Positions 11,752-22,055 of a stretch of 64,000 nt of DNA are shown piece after piece. The notes beneath the pieces are model-generated. The model worked only from the letters and a program-made list of their open reading frames with translations. It made no database searches and was not told the origin of the DNA. This DNA comes from Erigeron canadensis (lineage: Eukaryota; Streptophyta; Magnoliopsida; Asterales; Asteraceae), in assembly GCF_010389155.1 (NCBI RefSeq), contig NC_057768.1, forward strand, positions 12,088,501 to 12,152,500, in the 5' to 3' direction. Position 1 is the stretch's first letter. Each line of letters opens with the position of its first letter. The translations under genes were made by a program, and so were the position numbers.

Positions 11752-12409
11752 TGATGGTCCACGAATGCACGACTTGTATATTAGCAACTAGACAACAATA
11801 TAACTAAGTAAATAAACAAGAACAATGAACAAGTTCAAGAGTAATATATCTAGGCAAGCATAATCATATGATTCGTTGATTAAATAGTGAATACATGGTC
11901 GATTACACACACTTGACTTACAAGAAATACAAATGAACAAAAGTAAAGTGCTAAGTTTAGACATACTAGAAACTTAAGCAATACAAATACAAGTGACACA
12001 CTTTTGAGGTGACAAACACACTTGTAACAATGCGGCTGTGTTGCCTTTTATAGAGAAGGATTAGGGCAACACAGCCTTCTTTGATGGTGACTTGATGGTG
12101 GTTGTCGACATCCCATTGGCTCATGGTACTTGAATCATGTGCCCTTGTCTTCTTTACCAAGTCGGGTATGAGAGAGAGAACCCTTGCTTTGGTCCCAACA
12201 TGTACCTTTGCCATTCAAGGCAAATTACAGTTGTTTAACCACCATGTGACTTTTTGTCTTCATTTGATTTGAATTCTTCCCGCCATGACCAACATGTTGG
12301 AGTATTCAACTTGCTGAAGAAGTCACTTCACCTGCTGATGACTTGCTGAAGACTCGCTGACGATACACGTCAGCGAGCAAGTCTTCTTCAGCGAATCCCA
12401 GACTTAACA
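11752..12409 (-). repeat. 5' LTR of copia A (658 bp)
   Basis: Bounded by TG at 11752 and CA at 12409 in plus orientation, next to the primer site. The minus strand reads CTATAAAAGG at 12045-12054, a good TATA box, followed by the R/U5 part. In its first 110 bases (12301-12409, the U3 start) are seven copies of TTGCTGA, CTGCTGA, CGCTGA or TCAGCG in both orientations. The second LTR is outside the window, so divergence cannot be measured. Confidence 0.82.
12045..12054 (-). promoter_or_regulatory. TATA box in 5' LTR of copia A
   Basis: The minus strand reads CTATAAAAGG, close to the plant consensus, about 300 bp inside the LTR from its primer-site edge. It would drive the genomic RNA of element A. 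Confidence 0.65.
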
Positions 12410-12645
12410 TATATATATATATTGTCTACCATTGCATTGCTACAAGTAATAAAAAAAAAAAAAAAAAGAGAAATACCAAACCATGTCTAGGAAAGTTTGT
12501 ATGTCAGTGGTTAAAAAATCGAAAAGGCCTCGGACAACCATGGGAAAGATAAGTGACATCAAAATAATGTTTGTAGTTTACGCAACACATAAAATACAAG
12601 GAAGAAAGAAGAAAACATAACCATCATAACCTACATTATTTGTTA
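12410..12645. other. AT-rich spacer with (TA)n and an A run
   Basis: Contains (TA)n at about 12410-12421 and an uninterrupted run of A near 12452-12468. I see no gene. Confidence 0.6.
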
Positions 12646-14455
12646 CTAAATGTTCCATTTGCCAGAATGACTAGATATAAAGAGAAAATGAAATGTTATG
12701 TTTACCAACCTCTCCCTTGCAGATGTTACAACGGCACAAGGTTTACTTTCTAGGCTGTTCGACTGTGCCAGCTTCTCCTCATCCACGTCAAAAGGTTTTC
12801 TGGTTTGTTTTAATTCTTCATTTGTCGACAGCAATTGTGTACACCGGTTTCGCTTTCACGAGTCCCATAAATACATTAATACAGTATAATGCTTGTAGTT
12901 AGACATCTACAAACATTTGGCAAGATGAACCAAAAGCAAATCCTGAAGGATAAAAAGTACCTTCCGGATCAAAAACAAGAAATCCTCAGTCAAATGTTTT
13001 TCCTCTCTTTGATGCAACATCATGAGCTTTATGAACCTACAATTACACACAGACATAACGTATTTATTTTGTGGGGTTTGAGCAAACTTGTCGAATAAAC
13101 CACACAGGCCTAGTATTCTAAGTGAAACTGGCAGTGGTTTGACCATATGCTTGTTTTTAGCCAATGGTGACCTACCTCTTCGACCCATAGCCCATTCTGA
13201 CCGATTCTTCAAAGCAGCCATATCCCATTACACATTTTATTCAGCTATCCAATCCAGCCCGACCGACCCATTGGCCACTTCTAGCCACAGCCATTGTAAA
13301 CCTTTTCTATAAGGACAGATTACATGCCTTCATCTAGTCGTTGGCAGCTTTAGAAGAGCATCCTTAAAGGAAACACCTAACTTGTGAACAGAACCAAAAA
13401 TAAATAAGTTCTTACCATATCTGTCACATTCTACAAAATGAGAGCAACAGTCTCTGGTAATGGCTGGAATTTTAGAAAACAATATCATGTCAGGCCTAAT
13501 TTCTCAACAAAAAAAACCTTATGTTACCTCTAAGTTTAAACATGTAAAACATTTTTGTTCATGCATAAAAGGTTCAAACTAAAGAACAACTTTCTACCTT
13601 ACAACTTCAGACTATTTATGGAAGGCACCATCAGACCTGTTCAGTATCCAACATGATTGGCAAATGAATAAATCATTCCATAGACTACTTACAGTCATTT
13701 CATGCATCATCTACCTAGTTCTAATGAACTATATATATATATATGTTATATTTATGTATTGCAAAGAATTCTACTTTGTATGTAATTTATCACCTTCTGA
13801 AGTCGTATGCAAGAATCATTACAGGAAGTCAGGAAGGATACTAAACATTGAAAATGAAGGTGGCAGCAAAAGACGATTAGCAGCTACGAGAACATACAAA
13901 AGATTGTACAAAAGTTGTCTCACTCATATAACTTTGATGCAGGTTATAAAAGTACACAAAACTTCAGATTCCACACAGGGAGTCTCAATTCTTGAATACA
14001 TATTTAGTGGTAATGTCATGATTATGCAGAAAAACCAGTAATCAAACGACAGGTTCATGTCAATTAAGAATCCAACAAAATATATGTGTTCTTTCCATAC
14101 AGATTATACCAATTTATGGTTATAAAATAAATCAATGACATAAGAATTACCCATCACCAGAATTAATAGGATAAGGCGATAAGCACACAGAGGAATGCAT
14201 TGACGTAAAATAAAAACAAAGCTTGTAACAAAAGTTGATGCTTACATTCAAATCGTCTCCAAAGCCATACAACATATGTTGCACTGTTCCATCCAACAAT
14301 AGATGAAAACTTAAAGGTTTAAGTTGAAATATACAACAGAAGATTGACAGACAGAGAGGATGTTATGCTCACTCACAATCTCTCTGAAAAACTCTGCATT
14401 TGCGTTGTAACGAAGTCTCCGATTTTGATGAGGGTCCTGTCGAAGCATTATTCAT
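12646..14455 (-). pseudogene. TAF13: TAF13-like pseudogene (transcription factor TFIID subunit), introns kept
   Basis: Five pieces line up, in order and in splice phase, with plant TAF13, a histone-fold subunit of TFIID. Exon 1 is 14377-14455 (MNNASTGPSSKSET...VFQRD) with donor GTGAGT. Exon 2 is 14246-14283 and encodes LQHMLYGFGDDLN after joining. Exon 3 is 13416-13463 (PLPETVAL...VTDM). Exon 4 is 12961-13036 (VHKAHDVASKRGK...DFLFLIRK). Exon 5, about 12704-12864, encodes NRCTQLLSTNEELKQTRK and FDVDEEKLA. Lesions: exon 3 is four codons short and has an in-frame TAG, exon 4 has one extra base in the GK-TEDF region, and exon 5 has an in-frame TGA near its start. Kept introns point to a DNA-level duplicate rather than a retrocopy. 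Identification is from remembered family features (MLYGFGDD, EDFLFLIRK, NEELKQARKAFDVDEEKLA). A functional copy presumably exists elsewhere. Confidence 0.85.
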
Positions 14456-15173
14456 CTTACCTCTCAACTCCTTATACTCTGTTGTATATTCGAAAAAATA
14501 TGAGGTAATGCTTTTTTAAAAACTATGCACATCAGCAATATGTTTAATCTATACTGCAATTTGTGTGTATTTCAACTCCAGAGATCAGATTGTTAGGCAA
14601 CGAATGTTTATAAATAGCGTTTTCGGCCCAAAGGTCTCACAAGAGACTTATGTTCAAACATCCCCTACTTAACATCTTGGGACGTCCTAGGAAGAGTCTA
14701 CAAATGGCCATGGGACCTTTTGCCAGTTTCACGAATGGGTTGAATGTAATCACTAAAGCAAAAGACATACCGACAATTATCTATGATCATATAGAGTAGG
14801 ACTGTTTTTTTCTTTTTGTAGGCCAAGGCGTTACACTAATCCTACTCTAAACAAGCCCTTATATTCCAAAAGGCATCGATTTTGATATCAGGAATTGAAC
14901 CCTGTAATTTTCCCCAAAAGGCATGAACCTATACCAAGTGGGCTAATGGAGATTCGCAGAGCAAGACCAGTCAATATGCTGGTTAATGAGATTATCCACA
15001 TTCATTGAGGACTTTCATCAAATGAGTAGCAAACATACATAATATAATTTAACAAATGAATTATAAATTGCTCGGTGCTTACCCCCGTAATTTTGGGTGT
15101 TGAAATCCACAAACGATCCTAGAAATGGAATGATCGACGCAATCTTCTTATTACCCAGAAAGAAATTAAAAAA
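14456..15173. other. Spacer upstream of the TAF13 copy
   Basis: AT-rich DNA with no convincing ORF. It would hold the former promoter and 5' leader of the TAF13 copy. At 14810-14960 there is a stretch with GGCGTTACACTAATCC and a Gln/Pro-free low-coding pattern, and I recognise nothing in it. Confidence 0.5.
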
Positions 15174-15270
15174 AAGTACTTTTTTCGTCCATGTGGTTTC
15201 TCGTTTGTTCACTTTTCGTACTCGCCGTTATCTTTTGGCTAAAATCATCCATGTGGTTGTCTTTTCGTCC
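15174..15270 (+). repeat. Left terminal inverted repeat of the MULE
   Basis: Matches the reverse complement of 21936-22032 with only about five mismatches, from AAGTACTTTTTTCGTCC to GGTTGTCTTTTCGTCC. Beyond this the ends diverge but both keep an ACGTG word. It probably holds the promoter of the GRF gene that starts at 15460. Confidence 0.88.
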
Positions 15271-15459
15271 TTGTCGTTATAACTTTTCCGTTTGACCCTT
15301 GCACGTGTGGGCATTTTTGGAATTCCCTTTACACATTTTCGTTATATATCCTAAAAAACACAAAATTTCTTCATTTTTCACACATTTAATTTTGCAGACT
15401 TTTTTCCCCCCTTTCCACCTTTTCTTCTTTCTCTCTCAAGCATCCCTGCATAATCACAA

Positions 15460-15832
15460 ATGGTTGTTCACTGTGTGTGTGGGAAGGCTTCAATCGTTCG
15501 AACATCATGGACTACAAGGAACCCAGGTCATCGATTTTATTGTTGTTCACGTATTGTAAGTAATCAAAAACCCTAATTTTTAGCTATTTGATTTTCTTAA
15601 TTTCTTGAATATCAAAGATTTATTTTAACAGGGATCAAATAATTGTGGTTTTATTGGATGGGTTGATCCACCAATGTGTACAAGATCCATGGACATGAGT
15701 CCTGGATAGCTAAAAGCTAAGAACACTATGGACGAAAATTTGAAGGAAAAAAATGATCAAGTAAAGAAATTGAAGAAGTGTTTGATTCTTAGCTGGGTTT
15801 TTTTCATATGTTTTTGGATGTATAGGTGCTAA
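15460..15832 (+). pseudogene. GRF-type zinc-finger protein with C-terminal membrane segment, one in-frame stop
   Basis: Exon 1 is 15460-15555 (32 codons) and encodes HCVCGKASIVRTSW and NPGHRFYCCSRI. The intron is 15556-15631 (GTAAGT...ACAG). Exon 2 starts at 15632 in phase with SNNCGFIGWVDPPMC. Together they give the GRF pattern C-x-C-G...TS.T..NPG.RFY.C...CGF..W.D..MC, a zinc-binding fold found in nucleic-acid enzymes and many plant proteins. A TAG at 15707-15709 interrupts the frame. Reading on to TAA at 15830 gives a charged helix (ENLKEKNDQVKKLKK) and a hydrophobic segment (CLILSWVFFICFWMY), the usual tail of small plant GRF membrane proteins. It lies 190 bp inside the left inverted repeat and converges on the transposase, so it is likely the second MULE gene. 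Its role in transposition is unknown. Confidence 0.75.
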
Positions 15833-15889
15833 TTTGGTTGGTTTAGCTAGTTGGTTTATATTTTGGTATGTTTTTCATATGTTCTTGTA

Positions 15890-16400
15890 ATTCCAGAACC
15901 ATGTTTGTAATGTAATATGCTAGATAAATGGAAATTAAGTTTGTAATGTTCTTGTAATCCTTGTTCTAAAGAAAATGTAGTTGCAGTTGGATAAAACTGT
16001 AAACCTTGTTCTTGTAATGTTTGTAATGTTTTTGTGATCCTTGTTTTAAAAAAAATTAAGTTTGTAATGTTCTTGTAATCCTTGTTCTAAAGAAAATGTT
16101 GTTGTGGTTGGACAAAACTGTACACCAAAATTGCAATAAACACCAACTTGCAATTTGACAAAAGTTTAAACAAAATGCAGTAAAGATAGTGTAAACAAAA
16201 TGCAACCACTAAAGTTACATGCCAAAGTGCAAAATACAACCAAAGTGCAAAATTTAAACAAAATGCAGTAAAGTTCAATATTTCCATGGGCATGAAAAGT
16301 GCAATATTTACATACCAAAGTTTAAACAAAGTGCAGTAAAGAAAGTGTAATGCAACTACTGAAATTACATACTAAAGTGCAAAATTAAAGCTTTCAAATT
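15890..16400. repeat. Short direct repeats between the two MULE genes
   Basis: The unit GTTTGTAATGTTCTTGTAAT...CTAAAGAAAATGT occurs at about 15940-16000 and 16063-16110 with further partial copies. From 16130 the words AAAGTGCAAAAT and ACAAAATGCAGTAAAG recur several times. No coding sequence is seen. This is the zone where the convergent transcripts would end. Confidence 0.65.
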
Positions 16401-17827
16401 GTCTTACAGATAGTGGCAACATACAACCATTCAAAAGGCTAATCAAAACCAAATTATTTTAAGCATAATAGATACAGATCAGATAATGTCTAAAACTATA
16501 ACATTACAACCAAATTCAAACAAAACCAAATTGGTCCTTTCGTAAAGGCTCCATCAAATCCTAGCAGTTCTCTCCTACAAGCCTTGAACCCTTCTTTTAA
16601 TGGCCCCAACCAGATATAGATCCTCTTGAACTGTCTTGTTTTTGAATTCGGGTTTGCTTCTCCAGTTGTCCCAATTTTGATTGTTGTGTTTCGGTTTCTC
16701 TGCTGCAACTCCAAACAGTAATCTCTCAACCTTGCATACTATTGGTTGTAATCTTCTTCAAGCAGTTTCTTTGCTCTACTCTTTGCCCGAGAAGCAATCA
16801 ATCTTTTCACTCCAAATTCCTACCTATAATTAATTTACAAGTAAATAACAACTAAATAAATTAACAAGTAAATTCACAAGTAAATAACAACTAAATAAAT
16901 TAACAAGTAAATTAACAAGTAAATAAAGAAGTAAATACATAAAATAAGTAAATAATGAAGTTACCTTTTTGAGATAATATCTTGAATTGCAGATCCTTTG
17001 ATTTTTGGATCTGCATCTACTCTTCCATTTATCTGGTTCATGATGAAAGTTGAATTACACTGCCTAAGTTGTCTTAGTTGTAGACATTTATGTAACATCC
17101 CAAACTTTTTATATTTGACTATTCGACTTTCTGTTAGTTAACGTTAGGTCTTTTATGTTTATGTGCCCTATATGGGATTACGTGATTAAATGCTTATGTG
17201 TTTAATATGAAATGATTAATATGAATTTAATGAAGGTATTTCAAAGAAAAGTATGAAAGTTAAGTGCTTGTTAGATCATTAAGTCTACCGGTAATTTAAT
17301 TAAACTACAAATGTAACGTTTAGGAAGTTCAGGGACTTATGGGCACTTAATGAAAGATGTGTCCAGGAGTTTAATGCTTAATTAGACTCAAACATTAGCC
17401 ATAATTTCATGCTATAGCCCTAAGTTCAGATGCCCTTACTCTAAAAACAAGTTTTCTTCAAGATTCATTCGTTTCGTGCCGTTTCGATCATGTTTTACTA
17501 AGATCTTGAATCCCCTAAGTCATCTACAGGTAATATAGGTAATCTTCTTATTGAAATATGATCATATATGTTATGCAAGTGATTTCGATCCAAGCCATAG
17601 GGTTTGGGTTGGGATAAATAGTTGATTGATTGTCGATTTCATGTTTTCGGGTGATCAAATGATTGCTATATGTAAGGCAATGATTAAAGGATCATATGAT
17701 TGATTTAAGTCATCAAAAGTATCATTAAAAAGGTCAATTTTATGTCCCCAGGTCGGGCTAAGGGTTTGAGATCGAATGGGAATCGTTTAGAGCAAGTTTA
17801 AAAATTGAGTTGCTGGTCGGCACCCCA

Positions 17828-18495
17828 GGTGCGACGCACCAAATGGGTGGTGCGACGCACCACTGCCCGGGTTGGAATTTTGATTTTCGATGGGAGCCTG
17901 ATATGCGACACACCAAGTGTTGAAACACGTCGGACCGTTCAAATCGTGACCAATTCGACTATGAAAGTGCGAAATCCATTCATAATCGACTTTGAGGTTT
18001 TTGTATAATTAATGGACATATAAACACGAATTACATGAAGAATAAGAGATAAGAACAGATGCAAAACTCGTGAATATCATTAATCATAAGATTACAATCA
18101 CCAGTATACATCTGACTGGCACGGGGTATAGATCTCTACCCCGTGCACTATGGACGATGTCTGTCTAGACTCAAACCCTCAAACGTAAATTGTAACCTAA
18201 TTCTATTATATATAGGATGCTACATGGGCTGGGCTTCTATCTCATTCGTAGGCCTTGAACTCCCTTACACGAACTACTAGCCTCGTACCGACGTCATCAC
18301 GAAGTGATGATGACGTCATCACGACCTTGAAGACATCTTTTCTTCTTCATAATCAGCCTATAGAATTGCATTGCAACGGACAATAATCTATGCACGAAAC
18401 GTGCATCTATACCAAGGGCTGGTGCGACGCACCTGTATCTAATCTGAGTTTTTAGTTGATTGGTGCGACGCACCACTAGGGAGGTGCGACGCACC
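17828..18495. repeat. Dispersed 13-bp palindromes GGTGCGACGCACC
   Basis: Exact copies at 17828-17840, 17849-17861, 18421-18433, 18462-18474 and 18483-18495, and a decayed copy (TGCGACACACC) at about 17904. The two groups are separated only by the nested solo LTR, so originally all six lay within about 170 bp. Each copy is CpG-rich in an otherwise AT-rich LTR. They could be binding sites or structural elements. Confidence 0.85.
17918..18411 (-). repeat. Solo LTR (494 bp) nested in the larger LTR
   Basis: Flanked on both sides by CCAAG (17913-17917 and 18412-18416). Its minus strand resembles the solo LTR at 60149-60671: both have a TTGTCCG-TGCAAT block, a following GGCTGA, a TATA box (CCTATATATAATAG here, about 18206-18217) and a GGGGTAGAGATCTATACCCC-like palindrome. 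The first base pair of the LTR has decayed from TG to TA. No internal region remains, as expected after recombination between two LTRs. Confidence 0.82.
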
Positions 18496-19030
18496 TTTTT
18501 TCTAGTTTGCACAAAACACTTCGTTTAGCTTATATGTCGATCTTGTACTCATTCTAGGTAGTCGGGAGCACTTAGTAAGCACTGTAAGATACTCATAATT
18601 GGTTGGTAAGCTGTACCAAGATAAGATAACATCTTTTGTCACCTTCCAAGTAAAGTAAAACCTTCTAAATTTTTATGTATGATTAAAAGTAAAGTAAAGG
18701 GGATTATGGGAAGTTGATATGGGATATGATGTTTACCTTCATATGATGAATGACATGTATATGCAGGTTGCAAAGGCATAAGGTAAGTTCTCATATTATG
18801 GAATGATGATATGCTTATTAAATGTAAATATGATATGATGCCATGTTTATGTTATGTGATCATAATACGATGTTATGCTTAAGCTAAATGATCATGACAT
18901 AATGTTATGCTATTGATATGTGAACACTTAATGGTGACATGTTTATGATATGATTATATGTGTGGCTTGATCACCTAGTCACTAGTCCTTTGATTAGGAT
19001 TGTCATGTTCACGTGCACGTTAAGGGCCCT

Positions 19031-19191
19031 AAAGTAAAGATGATATGTGATTAACTTAGGTGAAAGTGTAGCCTACGTTAATATAAAGTAAAGATGATAT
19101 GTGATTAACTTAGGTGAAAGTGTAGCCTACGTTAATATAAAGCAAAGATAAAAGTGATTAGTTTATGTGAAAAGGTAGCCTAAACTAATGT
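19031..19191. repeat. 54-bp tandem repeat, three units
   Basis: The unit AAAGTAAAGATGATATGTGA...TACGTTAATAT occurs at 19031-19084 and 19085-19138 with no difference I could see. A third, diverged unit follows to about 19191. It lies inside the large LTR-like insertion. Confidence 0.85.
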
Positions 19192-21935
19192 AATAAAGAA
19201 GTCTCGAACATATTTAAAGTTGTGTTAAGCTTAACTCGTGCTAGTTGTAAAGCTAGTGCGTACGTGGTCACTTGAGTTGCTCCTTGTGGCATAGTTATGT
19301 TTGTTTATTCCGGGTGGAGTAACTAACCACCAATGTGTAAAGGCATAAATGGTTTATTCAGTTGGAAATGACTTTGTCTTTCCTTAACGACGCCGATGGA
19401 TCCCTTATTGGTTACCCATCATGTCGGGTGTGAGGACTCCCTGTATGGTCTATGACCGCCTACACACAACCCCACATCCTTAAGTATGTGAGGCTTACGT
19501 CACATAGCCTATGTCTAGGCAAAAGAAAAGTAAATAAATAGAGAAAGTAAAGAAAGATGAAAAGTAAAGCTTTATGACGATAGGCACGCTTAGGATTATG
19601 ATGTTCCTAATGTGTTATGCTATATGATGCTTATGATGTTCATGATGTTCCTTATTTTTATGAAGTTTATGATGCTCATGTGATATTAACATATAACGAT
19701 GATATAATTTTGTTAATAAATCTAATCGGCAAATGTTTTCAAATATGTTATTCTTACTTAGCTAATTTATTAGCTAACACTTGCTCTTTGAAAATGTTGT
19801 GCCATCAGATTAGATGAGTTTGGAGCTAAAGAAAGGATAGCTTGGTGAGGATGGGTAGAGACATTAAAGACAATAGCATTTATGTTCTTGATGCTTAAGC
19901 TACCCTTAGCCTTTTGTTTGACTACTTCATTTACGATATTATGATTAAAGACTATGTAATAATGCTTGGCATTTATGTTGGTGCCAAGACTTGGATTTTC
20001 TTTTATTATTTAGATGATGCATATAGTAACACCAAACGTTTTCAAATGTTTCATCCCGTTACGGATGGGCTGATTTATATGAGATCCTTTTCCGCTATTA
20101 TTAAACGCTGTTAGGCAAAAGTTTTTGAAAATCCAGGTTTTTAAATGACGGGTGTTACATTTATGTTCTTCAATTAATGTCTTCACCATCCATCTTTCTT
20201 CATCCTTTCTCTTGGAAACAAATAAAGTCCATGGGCATGTGGGTTTTTCTACCTTTTTGACTTTTTTCTCTGGTCTAGACTCTCTCTCACAGTCCCCAGC
20301 ATCCCCAATAACCCCCTTACCTTTTGAGTTACTACCCTTTTGACCGTTAACATCCTTTGCATTGTCATGCAGACCTATCACACCCTTTCCTTTGTCATGC
20401 AGACCCTTAACACCCTCTTCATTGGTCTCTTTTCTTCTTTCTGGTGAAGCCAATTGCTATTTCTCCAAAACAACCTTAGACTTTGTGAATCTTGGGTTAG
20501 GTTCAGGTTCAATCCCAAAACATCCTGCCCTGACCCTTTCCTTGTCATCTTTCACAAATCTAATGTCCCTCCTAGTTTCAATGGCATGATTGTTGACCAT
20601 TTCTTTCACAAGAAGTTTTGACCCAAACACTTGAGTTACATAAAACTTGCTCTTAACAAACTGGTTCTAAGCCATTGCCTTCACTAGGTTGTTTCTCCTA
20701 AACAGTTTTAACTGCTTCTTCCTTAGTCATTATATGGTGTCATCATTAGGCCCACTATCAAAGTCATCAAAGCCAATGCCTAACATCTCTTCATTTACAT
20801 TCAGTTCATCTATATGTGGTGTAAATTCAACTGCTTTAGGTGCTTGCATACCTACTGGTTCTTGCATACCTACTTGTTCTTGTATACCTTTGGGTTCTTG
20901 CATACCTTCCTGGTTCTAAGTTAAATTGAAAGTCATTCATGTTAACCTCAACATCATTAACTGGTTCCTTCTCAAGTGGTATACTGTCTTTAATTCACAC
21001 ATTCTCCCATACTGCTTCATTAACTTCTTCACTATCCTCATCATCCCCAACATCCCTATCTTTATCTAGTTCAAAGTCAACATCCTCACTGTCATCTCCC
21101 TCTGACCTACTTTGACTATCTTCTTCACCATCTGTTTCATTATCCTTCTCTTCTTCACCATCTATTTCACTATCCTCATTGACTTCTACTGCCTCTGTTT
21201 CTTCTAAACTAACCACATTCTTCCTAATTGGTTCATTCTCAAGCTCAGTCTCAACCACATTCTCCCTAATTGGTTCAAGCTCAGGGGTTTTCTCCCTAAT
21301 TTGAGCAATAGATATCCCAAAACCATGTTCCACAAAAACATCAATTTGTTTATACTTAGGAGCATACTTTTTCATTATATCAATATGCATGTCACATACT
21401 AATGCCCTAAGACCATCATCTAAATTGTTTTCAGGTACCAAGTAATGATAATAACATAACCCATGTTTATAACCAATCTCCCTAATAATTTCATTCATGT
21501 CATTCAAACAAAACTCTTCTACATCAATGAAATCAAAAGAATCAACCTTTCCATCTACATATTGTCGCAACCCTTCGTATTCATCTGTAAACAACACAAA
21601 GAATTGATAATTAATAAATTAAAAAAGAAAAATCAAATAAAACCCTAAAAAAATACTAACCGAATATAAAGGACATAGCAATGGGCTTCATGGTTCTCCT
21701 CATCCATTTTGCAGGTGTTTTGTTGCTGGAGAAGTAATGTGATGGGATTTGATTATGTTTTTTGTGTGTGTTTTTCATCGTGTAAACCACAGGGACGATT
21801 AGAATGAAATTGGGGGAAAATGGGGGTGGGTGGGTTTTTATTTGTCGTTGCACGTGATTTGCACGAGGAAAGGCATGTGACAAAAGACATAACTACCCCT
21901 CACGTGACTTGCACATGGGGGGCTAACGGACTAAT

Positions 21936-22032
21936 GGACGAAAAGACAACCACATGGATGATTTTAGCCAAAAGATAACGGCGAGGATGAAAAGTGAACA
22001 AACGAGAAACCACAGGGACGAAAAAAGTACTT
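21936..22032 (-). repeat. Right terminal inverted repeat of the MULE
   Basis: Reverse complement of 15174-15270. It lies about 230 bp before the transposase ATG at 21707 and probably holds its promoter. An ACGTG word occurs just inside it (21902). Confidence 0.88.
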
Positions 22033-22055
22033 AACTCTTTAAAAAAAAGTGGGTA

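Larger units (their letters stand above)
1..12409 (-). mobile_element. Ty1-copia retrotransposon A (Sirevirus-like), 3' end outside window
   Basis: Read on the minus strand the order is 5' LTR (11752-12409), tRNA-Met primer site, gag, protease, integrase, reverse transcriptase, RNase H, a spacer with its own TATA, and a long third ORF that runs off the left edge. The order protease-integrase-RT is the Ty1-copia order, and the large gag plus the extra ORF after pol resembles the Sirevirus group. The 5' LTR ends at TGTTAA on the minus strand, at 12409. The next bases, TATAT, would be the target duplication, but the other end is not in the window. All reading frames carry stops or frameshifts, so this copy is dead. 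The family assignment rests on gene order and motif recognition, not on a tree. Confidence 0.9.
17091..20159. repeat. Large LTR-like insertion in the MULE (probable solo LTR, 3.07 kb)
   Basis: Starts TGTAACATCCC and ends GGGTGTTACA. TG...CA termini within a short inverted repeat are typical of long LTRs of chromovirus-type gypsy elements. The flanks share TTTA directly, extending to a 9-bp direct repeat ACATTTATG if the terminal bases are included, so a 4-5 bp LTR duplication or a 9-bp MULE-type duplication are both possible. No gag or pol is present. Removing it restores the transposase reading EEHKC-LQLRQL. It carries GGTGCGACGCACC palindromes, a 54-bp tandem repeat and a nested 494-bp solo LTR. 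Confidence 0.7.
16496..21707 (-). pseudogene. MuDR-family MULE transposase, split by an LTR insertion
   Basis: Start ATG at 21707 (MDEENHEAHCYVLYI), followed by a probable intron (donor at 21660, acceptor at 21585; the phase does not join cleanly). The next part (20995-21584) gives DEYEGLRQYVDGK, YKHGLCYYHYLVPE and VFVEHG, an N-terminal region typical of these proteins, then an acidic tract. GMQEP-like repeats lie at 20840-20915. Then come the DNA-binding part (VFGSKLLVKEMVNNHAIE, RRDIRFVKDDKERVRAGC), CPWTLFVSKRKDEERWMVK and IEEHKC near 20160. The frame resumes at 17090 with LQLRQLRQCNSTF and GSAIQDIISK, an intron (16838-16964), and LLGFDGAFTKGP at about 16530, which holds the first catalytic Asp. 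The rest of the DDE domain is missing. Stops lie at 20995, near 20450 and elsewhere. The element cannot move itself. Confidence 0.85.
15174..22032 (-). mobile_element. Mutator-like element (MULE) with two convergent genes
   Basis: Bounded by 97-bp inverted repeats (15174-15270 and 21936-22032) that both begin AAGTACTTTTTTCGTCC. Inside, a MuDR-type transposase is read leftwards from the right end and a GRF zinc-finger gene is read rightwards from the left end. Both outer edges abut the same string TTAAAAAAAAGT (about 15167-15178 and 22039-22050), which may hold the expected 9-bp target duplication but is low complexity. Removing the 3.07-kb insertion at 17091-20159 leaves about 3.8 kb. The layout recalls maize MuDR, whose two genes converge from promoters in the terminal repeats. 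Confidence 0.85.

Noticed and set aside
13664..14041. 125-codon plus-strand ORF between TAF13 exons
   Set aside because: It lies within a TAF13 intron, is Ile/Tyr-rich from (TA)n sequence and shows no domain.
17805..18512. Small ORFs at 17805-18008 and 18297-18512
   Set aside because: They are readings through the GGTGCGACGCACC palindromes and the solo LTR (repeated Val-Arg-Arg-Thr), with no homology recognised.
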